NCBI GenBank assembly: GCA_034005525.1
Contig: JAVEUP010000019.1
Coordinates: 1 to 64,000 of the forward strand
DNA: 64,000 nucleotides
Source of the DNA: PWXP01 sp034005525
GTDB taxonomy: Bacteria > Planctomycetota > Planctomycetia > Pirellulales > Thermoguttaceae
Reading direction: 5' to 3'
Numbering within the stretch: position 1 is the stretch's first letter; every line of letters begins with the position of its first letter. This document shows positions 11,012-18,569 of the stretch, piece after piece. The notes beneath the pieces were generated by a model. That model worked only from the letters and a program-made list of their open reading frames with translations, did not search any database and was not told the DNA's origin. The position numbers were made by a program, and so were the translations under genes.

Positions 11012-12154
11012 ATGAATTCCTTGAAGCCGTCAGCACTCGAAGAGGTCCAGGTCGTTGGCCGCCTGGAAGGCCTACGCAAGATTCTCCTCGGGGAGGAATA
11101 CGCCGAGCACTTGCAGAAGCCGTTGGCGTATTGGGCGCTGCCGACCGACCGGCGGCTGCCGCTGGCGTTCCTTGGGCGCAGGCTGGAAGACCTCTTGAAC
11201 ACGCCTTTCGGCGAGCTTGCGGCAACACCGGGAATTGGGCAGAAGAAACTGAACTCGTTTGTGATGCTCCTCGCTCGCGCCGCCAACACGGATCCCGCTG
11301 ATATCCCCGCGGAGGAAACCCTTGTTCGCGACGTTGCCCTTTCCAGCCCGAAGGCCGCGCCGACGAATGGTGACGGATTCGATCCGGCCTCGGTTTCGGA
11401 AGTGGTGTGGTCGCAGTGGCGCGCGAGCGTGGCCAAGCACAACCTCGGCGACGAGCCGCTGGGGCGGTTTGCACCCAGTTTGCGCCACATGACCCGCGTC
11501 ATCTGGAGCACGCCGCTGAGCGCCTATGTGAACCGGACCCTGGCCGAGATGCGGAACATGAGGACTCACGGTGAGAAGCGAATCCATGCCATTCTCGAAG
11601 TGTTTCACAGCCTCCATGCCCTGGTTGCCAACATGGGCGTCCAGCAGCACTTGATGGTCCGCATTGTTCCACGGCTGGTCGATCAGGTCGAACAATGGGT
11701 TGGCCAGACGCTGCAGACGCCGGGAATGCCAAGCGCCGAGGAGTTGGCCGAGCACTTCGTCGAGCCGCTGCTCGCTCAGGTGCGTATTGACGTGAACCAG
11801 CAGATCGCCGCGCTCGCGGAGAATCGGCTGGGTATGTCGGGTCCGATTACCAGCGTGCGGCAGGCGGCGCGAGCGATGGGCCTGACGCGTGCGCGCGTTT
11901 ACCAACTGCTCAACGAAATCAACGACGTGATGATCGTGCGATGGCCCATGGGCCGTCATCAGGTGTACGAGCTTCGCGAGAAGCTGTACGCCGAGGCCGC
12001 ACAAATGCGGACTCCGCCGGATCTTCGGCAATTCCTGGCGGCCGTGGAACTGTTCTACCCGGGTGCGCGCCGCGGCGCGGCAGGGCCGCTCGAACAGGCT
12101 TCCGAGAAGTTCGAGGCCCCGGAACGCCGGGAGGCCGTGGTCGCCGCCAGTTGA
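11012..12154 (+). CDS. HhH plus helix-turn-helix protein, sigma-like, 380 aa
   Basis: Unrecognised soluble protein with two nucleic-acid-binding-like parts. Residues ~55-90 (LEDLLNTPFGELAATPGIGQKKLNS) resemble the helix-hairpin-helix of RNA polymerase alpha C-terminal domains. Residues ~285-315 (SVRQAARAMGLTRARVYQLL) form a clear helix-turn-helix like sigma region 4. The middle is long and helical. AGGAG precedes the ATG. It may be a transcription factor acting on RNA polymerase, but no promoter-recognition region 2 is visible, so it is not called a sigma factor. Its 3' end overlaps the convergent glycosyltransferase gene by ~100 bases. Confidence 0.6.
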   Translation: MNSLKPSALEEVQVVGRLEGLRKILLGEEYAEHLQKPLAYWALPTDRRLPLAFLGRRLEDLLNTPFGELAATPGIGQKKLNSFVMLLARAANTDPADIPAEETLVRDVALSSPKAAPTNGDGFDPASVSEVVWSQWRASVAKHNLGDEPLGRFAPSLRHMTRVIWSTPLSAYVNRTLAEMRNMRTHGEKRIHAILEVFHSLHALVANMGVQQHLMVRIVPRLVDQVEQWVGQTLQTPGMPSAEELAEHFVEPLLAQVRIDVNQQIAALAENRLGMSGPITSVRQAARAMGLTRARVYQLLNEINDVMIVRWPMGRHQVYELREKLYAEAAQMRTPPDLRQFLAAVELFYPGARRGAAGPLEQASEKFEAPERREAVVAAS

Positions 12155-13062
12155 CGAGGTGCCGCGGGGCAGGCGAAGTGCGGTCCGGGCACACCACCTG
12201 CCGGCACGACCGGACAGTCGCGCCTGCCCGAAAACGCCGAGCCCAGCCCGCCAGCCATGCGCCCGGCCGCGCGCACTGCGTTGCGCGGCCACAGCAGTCC
12301 CGTCAGGCATTCCGTCAGCAGCATGGCGGCATGGCTCGCCACCGAGCGGCGCCAGCCGCAACGCGACGCCCATCGCCAGAACAGGCGAGCCTCTTCTACG
12401 CCCGTCCGGAACGCAGCGGGCGGAAGGGTAAGAGCCCCTTGCGCGAAGACTCGGCAGTCCGGCTCCAGCTCGCACCGGAAGCCCTGATGCCGCAGCGCCA
12501 GCGCCAGGTCGATTCCCATAAGCTCCAAACCCCGGCCTTCGTTCCACTGCGCGACCGCCGCGAGTGCTGAGCGGCGATAGAACGCAGCCCGCGCGTCGGG
12601 CCCGCATGGTTGGCGGCGCAAGGGAGGCCGGGTGGCCAGGCGGCCTTCCGAAAGCCGCCGGACCCGGCCGCTGCACTTGTATCTTAGACCCGCCGAGACC
12701 ACGCGGTGCGGCTGACCCGCACTGAGCACCAGTGGCGCGACCGCGCCCACTTGGGGATCGTCGAAGTGAGGCATCGCAGCATCGGTCCAGCCCGGAGCGA
12801 CTGCCATTCCGCAAGCCAGGACGTGGACAACGGGCGCCTCACTCGCAAGCAGGCCGCGGTAGATGCCGCCTACCAATCCCGCGTCGGGACGCGATGCCAC
12901 AAACGAGACCTCTTTATGTAACTCGTAAGGATCGTCGTATCCCTCGTTCAGCACGACAACAACCTGGCACCCCTTCGGCCGGTTCTCCAGCACGGATACC
13001 AGCGTATCCTCCAGAAGACTCAGGTTTCCCATGAAGGGAACGACAATCGATAGCCGAGGCAC
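12055..13062 (-). CDS. Family 2 glycosyltransferase-like protein, 335 aa
   Basis: A GT-A fold start, VPRLSIVVPFMGNLSLLEDTL, is followed by a hydrophobic strand GCQVVVVLNEGYDD (UDP-sugar-binding region), HVLACGMAVAPGW (DXD-like position, here without a clear DXD), and GRGLELMGIDLALALRHQGFRC. The GTG start is the natural family start. The weak DXD and a Pro/Ala/Arg-rich C-terminal tail that overlaps the convergent gene 11012-12154 leave some doubt about activity. A role in surface polysaccharide or glycoprotein synthesis is likely, but no sugar operon is adjacent. Confidence 0.7.
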   Translation of the reverse strand: MPRLSIVVPFMGNLSLLEDTLVSVLENRPKGCQVVVVLNEGYDDPYELHKEVSFVASRPDAGLVGGIYRGLLASEAPVVHVLACGMAVAPGWTDAAMPHFDDPQVGAVAPLVLSAGQPHRVVSAGLRYKCSGRVRRLSEGRLATRPPLRRQPCGPDARAAFYRRSALAAVAQWNEGRGLELMGIDLALALRHQGFRCELEPDCRVFAQGALTLPPAAFRTGVEEARLFWRWASRCGWRRSVASHAAMLLTECLTGLLWPRNAVRAAGRMAGGLGSAFSGRRDCPVVPAGGVPGPHFACPAAPRQLAATTASRRSGASNFSEACSSGPAAPRRAPG

Positions 13063-13074
13063 GGCGAGATGCCC

Positions 13075-13524
13075 TCAATAGTACCGCAACCCGTAGATGT
13101 AGACCCTGTCCGGCCGATTTGCCCCAACCGGAAGCCAGCCTGCACGCATTGGCGGTCGTGCCGGCGCAAGGCATTGTCGCCGACACGGCCTTCCTGTGGA
13201 ATATGTCGGTTTTCCCGGGGAACGGCATAACACAAATCTCCCGGATTGCCCGGCCATCCACTTCGTATATTCCCTATGTCCCCCAGGTATTCCGGACGGG
13301 GGATGGGGCGAGCGGAACACACCGGCCAGCACGCGGTCGAGCACGTTGTGCTCCATGTGGATATCGCCCTCGGCCTGCTCACGCCGCATCTCGAACCCGG
13401 CCACCAGATTGCCCGCCATGAGCAATGCCGAGTTCGGCCCGAACACGCGCGTCGATCGAACGTGCCATCGTGGTGTCTCCTGGTAAGAAGGAATGTTACT
13501 CGACTTACCGTACACTTCGTGCAT
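13075..13524 (-). CDS. Uncertain small gene or remnant
   Basis: This frame has a natural stretch, SALLMAGNLVAGFEMRREQAEGDIHMEHNVLDRVLAGVF, but its end is Pro/Arg-rich and noncoding-like. A well-placed AGGAG precedes an ATG near 13468 in another frame (MARSIDARVRAELGIAHGG) that would join this stretch by a one-base shift, so a frameshifted gene is possible. A strong promoter at 13763-13792 points this way. No family is recognised. Confidence 0.3.
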   Translation of the reverse strand: MHEVYGKSSNIPSYQETPRWHVRSTRVFGPNSALLMAGNLVAGFEMRREQAEGDIHMEHNVLDRVLAGVFRSPHPPSGIPGGHREYTKWMAGQSGRFVLCRSPGKPTYSTGRPCRRQCLAPARPPMRAGWLPVGANRPDRVYIYGLRYY

Positions 13525-13533
13525 CTCTCGCCT

Positions 13534-13656
13534 GGGCTCTTCCGTTTCTGGGTGCGAATCGGTGGTGACAAGACGTAGGGTGGGTGGTTCCGGATGTCTC
13601 AGCATCCGGGTTCACCCACGCGCCAAGCAGTTCTGCACCTGGAACCGGAAGAGCCC
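13534..13656. repeat. Palindromic intergenic repeat, 123 bp
   Basis: Arms GGGCTCTTCCGTTTCTGGGT (from 13534) and the inverted copy ending GGAACCGGAAGAGCCC (13656) match with three mismatches over 22 bp. Between them lies GTAGGGTGGGTGG, with a small hairpin CCGGATGtctcaGCATCCGG. Probably a MITE-like repeat. Confidence 0.5.
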
Positions 13657-13762
13657 TCGCCTGGTTAGCCTGTCGAGCCAGCACGGCTTAACACACAAAC
13701 ATTCGCGCGTTTCAGAACGAGCGATCGTTGAGCCCCGGGTTGTATATAGTATTCCAAGTGGT

Positions 13763-13792
13763 ATTATACTATAAAGCCATCACGAAGGTCAA
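13763..13792 (-). promoter_or_regulatory. Strong promoter with overlapping palindrome
   Basis: Minus strand TTGACC, 18-bp spacer, TATAAT. A perfect inverted repeat ATAGTAT (13746-13752) and ATACTAT (13766-13772), 13 bp apart, overlaps the -10 box and start site, as an operator would. The plus-strand word GGTATTATACTAT here is repeated exactly at the promoter of the LeuD-like operon (33074-33086). Confidence 0.6.
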
Positions 13793-13922
13793 TGGGGGCA
13801 CGCAAGGAAAATCGCCGGGACAAGCAGTACAACACCTACCTTGCGTATGGCAATTTTCTGGCTGTGCGGTTCACATATGTGGAAACTTGATTACCCTGGA
13901 ACGTATACCCGCCGCGACCTAG

Positions 13923-14036
13923 AACTGCGTTTCTGACGCGGGCGGTCATGTAGGTCCCGCGAGCCGAGCGGGACAATTACACACCACCAGCCGCAAGTCC
14001 CGCTCGGCTCGCGGGACCTTACACGGAAACGCAGTT
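13923..14036. mobile_element. MITE-like hairpin, 114 bp
   Basis: Outer inverted ends AACTGCGTTTC (13923-13933) and GAAACGCAGTT (14026-14036), inner perfect 22-bp inverted arms at 13953-13974 and 13997-14018 (core GTCCCGCGAGCCGAGCGGGA). Nothing coding. It sits directly upstream of the cysteine desulfurase gene. Confidence 0.65.
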
Positions 14037-14104
14037 TGAACCCGCAGCGTGTATAACTTTAGGTGGCTACCCCGCAAATACTCCAGGCAGAGTGAGAAAG
14101 AGAA

Positions 14105-15295
14105 ATGCATTCCATCTATCTCGATCACCATGCCACCACGCCGACAGACCCGTGCGTCGTGGAGGCCATGCTGCCGTTCTTTACCGAGCGGTTCGGCAAT
14201 GCCGGCAGTGCCACGCACGAGCCGGGGCGGCAGGCGCGGCGGGCGGTCGACGAAGCGCGGCAGAGCATTGCCGACTGCCTCGGCGCCGACAGCCGCGAGA
14301 TCGTCTTTACCAGCGGCGCGACCGAGAGCAACAACCTGGCGCTTCGCGGCGCCGCCGAGCGTTATGCTTCGCGCGGCCGCCACTTGATAAGTGTGGCTAC
14401 CGAGCATCCGTCGGTGTTGGAGTCGCTGTCAAAACTCGCACGTGCCGGCTACGAAGTGACGCTGCTGCCGGTCGCGCCTTCGCCCGCGCCAGAAGCCGGG
14501 CTGATCCGGCCGGAGCAGTTGGCCGGTGCGATTCGTTCCGACACGATCCTTGTCAGCGTCATGCTGGCGAACAACGAAATCGGCGTGTTGCAGCCGGTGG
14601 AGGAAATCGGCCGGGTTTGCCGGGAGCACGGCGTCGTATTTCACTGCGACGCCACCCAAGCCGTCGGCCGCCTACCGGTTGACGTCGACCGGTTGCAGGT
14701 TGACCTGATGAGTTTCACGGCCCACAAGATCTACGGCCCCAAGGGGATCGGGGCGCTCTATGTGCGGCGCCGGGAGCGGCGAGTGAGCGTGGAGCCGATC
14801 CTAGTAGGCGGCGGGCAGGAGGCGGGGTTGCGCAGCGGCACGCTGAACGTACCGGGCATCGTCGGGTTCGCCCGCGCGCTGGAACTGTGCCGCAACGAGA
14901 TGGCGACCGAAGCTCCGCGCCTGCGGGCGCTCCGCGACCGGACGTTCGAGCGCCTGTGCGCTCAGGTCGGCGGGATTGCGCTGAACGGCCCTTCGCTCGA
15001 CCGACCCGAGTTGCGGCTGGCAGCCAACCTGAACGTGGCGTTCTCTGGCATCGACGCCGAGTCGCTGCTGGCCACCGTGCGCGAGGTTGCACTCAGCGCC
15101 GGCAGCGCGTGCGGTTCCAGCGAGCCGGAACCGAGCCACGTGCTGCGCGCGCTGGGGCTGCCCGACCCGATGATCCGCAGCAGTGTCCGCTTCGGCCTGG
15201 GACGCTGGACGACCGAGCAGCAGATCGATCAGGCCGTCGACATGCTGGCCACCGCGGCGCAACGATTGCGCAGCATGTTGCCGGTCGCTTCCTGA
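14105..15295 (+). CDS. Cysteine desulfurase (NifS/IscS type), 396 aa
   Basis: PLP enzyme that removes sulfur from cysteine as an enzyme-bound persulfide. The start MHSIYLDHHATTP is canonical. The PLP lysine is in SFTAHKIYGPKGIGALY (~residue 206) and the active-site cysteine in SAGSACGSSEPEPSHVL (~residue 337), with the long flexible loop of group I enzymes. It is followed after ~125 bases by a ubiquitin-like sulfur carrier and an E1-like activator on the same strand. That context suggests it supplies sulfur to the carrier for pterin, thiamin or other thio-cofactor synthesis rather than only FeS clusters. No IscU gene is present nearby. Confidence 0.93.
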   Translation: MHSIYLDHHATTPTDPCVVEAMLPFFTERFGNAGSATHEPGRQARRAVDEARQSIADCLGADSREIVFTSGATESNNLALRGAAERYASRGRHLISVATEHPSVLESLSKLARAGYEVTLLPVAPSPAPEAGLIRPEQLAGAIRSDTILVSVMLANNEIGVLQPVEEIGRVCREHGVVFHCDATQAVGRLPVDVDRLQVDLMSFTAHKIYGPKGIGALYVRRRERRVSVEPILVGGGQEAGLRSGTLNVPGIVGFARALELCRNEMATEAPRLRALRDRTFERLCAQVGGIALNGPSLDRPELRLAANLNVAFSGIDAESLLATVREVALSAGSACGSSEPEPSHVLRALGLPDPMIRSSVRFGLGRWTTEQQIDQAVDMLATAAQRLRSMLPVAS

Positions 15296-15421
15296 TGCTG
15301 CCCCAGCAGCCATGGTTCGCTTGGGAGGAGACTGCTCGCTTCGCCAACAGTGTGCACTGGGAAACCGCGGCAGATGCCGTACAATGGTTCAAGAGCCGAA
15401 TTCACTTGCCAAAGTCGAACC

Positions 15422-15700
15422 ATGAAGATCCACGTAACCTATTTGGCCCAGCTCAGGGCCCAGCGCGGCAGGGAGAACGACACGCTTGAACTGGATGACG
15501 GGGCGACCGTGCGGGGGGTCATCGATCACCTTGCCGACCTCCACGGAGCGAAGCTGCGGGAGATGCTCCTGACCAGTGAGGGAAGGGTCCGTCCGAGCAT
15601 CCTGATCTTCGCCGACAAGGACCAGATCGATCCGGAAAGCCACGAGTCCTTGGCCGACGGACAGACGCTCACCCTGCTGAGCCCGATGGCCGGCGGCTGA
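15422..15700 (+). CDS. MoaD/ThiS-family sulfur carrier, 92 aa
   Basis: A small ubiquitin-fold protein with the family ending LLSPMAGG, whose C-terminal Gly-Gly is adenylated by an E1-like enzyme and loaded with sulfur. The body reads MKIHVTYLAQLRAQRGREND... and ...TLELDDGATVRGVIDHLADL, more MoaD-like than ThiS-like in length. It lies between a cysteine desulfurase and a ThiF/MoeB-like gene, 21 bases before the latter. Molybdopterin (or tungstopterin) synthase small subunit is the favoured role given the Mo/W-type importer nearby. No MoaE is present in the window. Confidence 0.88.
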   Translation: MKIHVTYLAQLRAQRGRENDTLELDDGATVRGVIDHLADLHGAKLREMLLTSEGRVRPSILIFADKDQIDPESHESLADGQTLTLLSPMAGG

Positions 15701-15721
15701 TGACTGCCCGAAAGGACGCCC

Positions 15722-16504
15722 ATGCCCCGCAGCGTTCCACCTTCACCGCCGGCCCTGACCGACGAAGAACGTGCGCGGTACGAGTGGCAAATGTGGACGC
15801 CGGGCTTCGGCGAGGCCGGGCAGCGGCGACTGAAGGATGCCGCGGTGTTGGTCTCGCGCGTGGGCGGGGTGGGCAGCGTGGTGGCCTACGAGTTGGCCGC
15901 CGCCGGCGTGGGCCGGCTTGTGCTGGCGCACGCGGGCAACGTCCAGCCCAGCGATCTGAACCGCCAACTGCTGATGACCACGGGCGCACTGGGCGCATCG
16001 CGCGTGCAGTCGGCCGTGCGAAGGCTGGCCGAGCTGAACCCCAACGTCGTCCTGGAGGCGGTGCCGGAGAACATCAGCGAGGAGAACGCGGCCGAGCTGG
16101 TATCGCGCGTCGACCTGGTGGCCGGTTGCGCGCCGCTGTTCGAGGAGCGGCTGTTGATGAACCGCGAGGCAGTCCGGCAGGGGAAGCCCCTGGTCGATGC
16201 CGCGATGTACGACATGACGGCCCAGGTTGTTACCGTGCTGCCCGGCCGCACTGCATGCCTGGCATGCCTGTATCCGGAGATTCCACCGGCCTGGCAGCGG
16301 GAGTTTCCGGTGTTCGGGGCCGTTTCCGGCGCGGCGGCCTGCCTGGCCGCGGTCGAGGCAATCAAGATGCTCGGCGGCGTCGGGCGGCCGCTCGACGGAC
16401 GCATGGTCTTGATGGACCTCGCTTCCATGAACATCATGACGCGCCAAGTGCGGCGCCGCCCCGGCTGCCCCGTTTGCGGTGAGGCAGCTCGGCATTCACG
16501 ATAG
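15722..16504 (+). CDS. ThiF/MoeB/HesA-type E1-like activating enzyme, 260 aa
   Basis: It adenylates the C-terminal glycine of the carrier encoded just upstream. It has a Rossmann start AAVLVSRVGGVGSVVAYELA, an arginine finger in SDLNRQLL, and two zinc-binding CxxC pairs, CLAC and CPVC. The first glycine of the usual GxGGxGS nucleotide loop is replaced (SRVGGVGS), an oddity that may be a lineage trait. AAAGGA precedes the ATG. The stop codon TAG and the last codons lie inside the conserved edge of the dispersed GTAGGGTGG repeat, so the repeat seems to have supplied the gene end. Confidence 0.85.
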   Translation: MPRSVPPSPPALTDEERARYEWQMWTPGFGEAGQRRLKDAAVLVSRVGGVGSVVAYELAAAGVGRLVLAHAGNVQPSDLNRQLLMTTGALGASRVQSAVRRLAELNPNVVLEAVPENISEENAAELVSRVDLVAGCAPLFEERLLMNREAVRQGKPLVDAAMYDMTAQVVTVLPGRTACLACLYPEIPPAWQREFPVFGAVSGAAACLAAVEAIKMLGGVGRPLDGRMVLMDLASMNIMTRQVRRRPGCPVCGEAARHSR

Positions 16505-16634
16505 GTAGGGTGGTGACCAGCAAGCCAAGACGCTGGTGGGCCTGCGGTCGCTTGGCCCGGCCTGCTTCCAGCGCACGACGTGCAAACCACCGCAGGCGTG
16601 GCTTGCGCAGGCCCACCAAGGACTCATGACGATG
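16494..16634. repeat. GTAGGGTGG dispersed repeat, copy 1
   Basis: It begins with ATTCACGATAGGTAGGGTGG inside the thiF-like gene end. It contains CAAGCC...GGTGGGCC, the core GCTTCCAGCGCACGACGTGC and the inverted GGCTTGCGCAGGCCCACCA. It is followed directly by a second copy differing at only a few bases. A hairpin-forming noncoding element. Confidence 0.75.
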
Positions 16635-16779
16635 TAGGGTGGTGACCAGCAAGCCAAAACGCTGGTGGGCCCGCGGTCGCTTGGCCTGGCCTGCTTCCAG
16701 CGCACGACGTGCAAACCACCGCAGGCGTGGCTTGCGCAGGCCCACCAAGAACTTACGCGACCTTGTCCCACCCTACGTG
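16634..16779. repeat. GTAGGGTGG dispersed repeat, copy 2
   Basis: Tandem second copy with both ends: GTAGGGTGG at the left and CCACCCTAC at the right, the terminal inverted repeat of the full element. About three substitutions separate it from copy 1 over ~115 bp, which points to recent duplication. Confidence 0.75.
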
Positions 16780-16818
16780 GATATTCCAGGATAGCATGGG
16801 AGCCGCGGAGGGCTTTTT

Positions 16819-17664
16819 TCACATCTCGTCGTCGGTGTCTGCCAGGAAGTCGCGCGCCTGCGAACCTTGAACGCACTGGTGGTTCTTCATGACGATCAGC
16901 AGTTCAGCCAAGGTGCGGGCCTCGTGCCGGTGTAAGTTCTCAATAACCCCGTGAAAATGGTGTTGACTCGGAGGGCGGGTTTGGTGTTTCTTATGGGGCA
17001 TGGATGGAGCCGAACCGAACAANNNNNNNNNNGCACCGCTACGCCTCGACAGGACGCCATCAACATCACGGGGTTATTGAGAACTTACGTGCCGGTTGTG
17101 GGTGACGTGCAGGACGGTCACGCCGGTCTTCCCGTGGATTTCCTTCAGCAGTCGCATCATTCCCGCGTGGGTCTGTTCATCCAGGGCCGAAAGCGGCTCG
17201 TCCAGGCAGAGCACGCTGGGCGTGGCAGCCAGGGCCCGCCCGAATGCCACCCGTTGGCGCTCACCGCCGGAGAGGCCCAGGGGACGCCGGTGCAGCAGGT
17301 GGGCAATGTCGAGCCACCCGGCCAACTCATCGACGCGGCGGTGTATTTCTTTCTTGGCAGCCTTCCGTATCCGAAGACTGAAGGCGAGGTGTTCCTCAAC
17401 GGTCATGGTCGAGAACAGGGCGGCATCCTGCGGCACGAGGCCCAGGTTGCGCTGTCCCGGGGGGAGGGCGGTCACGTCGCGGTCCATCAGATACACGCGG
17501 CCGGCAGCGATCGGCCGCAGCCCGCACGCGGCTTCCAGGACCGTTGTCTTGCCGCAGCCGGTCCGCCCCATCAGGACGGCGTAGGCACCGGTGGGAATAT
17601 TGAAACTGATCCTCTGCAGGGCGAAGCCGTTGAGCCGGATGTCGACGTTGTCAAAGCGAATCAT
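16819..17664 (-). pseudogene. Molybdate/tungstate-type ABC ATPase, interrupted by an IS
   Basis: It starts MIRFDNVDIRLNGFALQR at 17664. Walker A is GRTGCGKTTVLEAACG, the Q-loop is GLVPQDAALF, the signature is LGLSGGERQRVAFGRAL, Walker B is VLCLDEPLSALDE and the H-loop is VLHVTHNRH. Just after NRH the gene is cut by an insertion element (16932-17088). Removing the element and one 8-bp target copy restores HNRHEARTLAELL and the natural C-terminus ending ADTDDEM at 16819. The truncated product would end shortly after the H-loop (HNRHVSSQ), losing ~35 residues. The intact gene was the third gene of the importer operon. Confidence 0.85.
16932..17088. mobile_element. IS element with assembly gap
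   Basis: Perfect 23-bp terminal inverted repeats at 16932-16954 and 17066-17088 (outer 19 bases GTAAGTTCTCAATAACCCC), flanked by an 8-bp target duplication GTGCCGGT (16924-16931 and 17089-17096). The interior is mostly replaced by ten N, so the transposase was probably lost to a repeat-collapse gap and the true length is unknown. Ends beginning GTAA with 8-bp duplication fit the IS66 group, but the family is not proven. Confidence 0.85.
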
Positions 17665-17675
17665 GGATACGGCAC

Positions 17676-18569
17676 TCACACGGAAATACGGCCTCGCGCC
17701 ATGCGCATCAGCAAGAGCACTGCCATGGCGAGCGTTACCATGACAATCGAGATGCCGGCGGCGACTCCCAAGTTGCCGACTTGCAGTTCCAGGAAGATGC
17801 TGGTGGGCATCACCTCGGTACGGAACGCGGTCGTCCCGGCGAAGACCAGCACGGGTCCGAACTCGCCCATCGCCCGCGCCCATGCGATGGTCGCGGCCGG
17901 GACCATTCCGCGCTGCGCTTCGGGGAGCACCACCCACCAGAACGCCTGGGCGCGCGAGCAGCCGAGCGTCATGGCCACCTGCTCTTGCCGCGGATTGATC
18001 TCGGCGAACGCGGCGGTCATTGTGCGGATGGCAAAGGCGCATGCGACCATGAATTGTGCAAGAACCACTCCGGGGACGGCATACGTGAAGCGCACGTAGC
18101 CCTGGACGAATCGGCCGGGTGCCGTCTGGAAGAGCATCAGCAGTGCCAGCCCGATCACCAGCGGCGGCAGCACAATCGGGATGTCCAGGACGGCGTCCAG
18201 CAGCCGCTTGCCGGGAAACTCCACCCGCGTGAGCAAGTACGCCGTCGGCACCGCCACCCACACCGACAGGACCGCCGTAATCGAGCAGGAGGTGAGTGAA
18301 AGCAGCACGGCGTAGCGGTAGCGCGGGTTGGTGAAGACCTCGCCCACGACGGGCAGTTCCACGTAGAATACCAGGGACGCGAGCATTCCGGCGATGAGGG
18401 CGACGTAGACCAGTGCGATCAGCCCGAGGGCGATCAGGAAGGGCACGTCCGGGCGATACGTGGGCACACCGTGCCCGGCTCCAGTCCGGCCCGCCGGCTG
18501 CGGAGCCGTCTTGGCCGGGGCTTCCGCAAGCGCCGCAGCCGCTCGTGTTGTGCCGGGCCGCTCGTTCAC
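17676..18569 (-). CDS. ModB/WtpB-type ABC permease, 297 aa
   Basis: Membrane subunit of an oxyanion importer. It has a ~35-residue Ala/Pro-rich N-terminus, then six helices, with the permease EAA loop near LGCSRAQAFWWVVLPEAQRG that contacts the ATPase. The GTG start at 18569 overlaps the TGA of the binding-protein gene (GTGA), and the ATPase start follows its stop by 11 bases. Pattern and motifs (PIVLPPLVIGLALLMLF) match the molybdate/tungstate/sulfate group. With the partner ATPase gene broken, transport would need another ATPase. Confidence 0.88.
   Translation of the reverse strand: MNERPGTTRAAAALAEAPAKTAPQPAGRTGAGHGVPTYRPDVPFLIALGLIALVYVALIAGMLASLVFYVELPVVGEVFTNPRYRYAVLLSLTSCSITAVLSVWVAVPTAYLLTRVEFPGKRLLDAVLDIPIVLPPLVIGLALLMLFQTAPGRFVQGYVRFTYAVPGVVLAQFMVACAFAIRTMTAAFAEINPRQEQVAMTLGCSRAQAFWWVVLPEAQRGMVPAATIAWARAMGEFGPVLVFAGTTAFRTEVMPTSIFLELQVGNLGVAAGISIVMVTLAMAVLLLMRMARGRISV

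Noticed and set aside
11012..12154. Calling the protein a sigma-70 factor
   Set aside because: Only a region-4-like helix-turn-helix is visible; region 2 and the polymerase-binding helix are absent.
16932..17088. Firm assignment of the IS to the IS66 family
   Set aside because: GTAA ends and the 8-bp duplication fit, but the transposase lies in the assembly gap.
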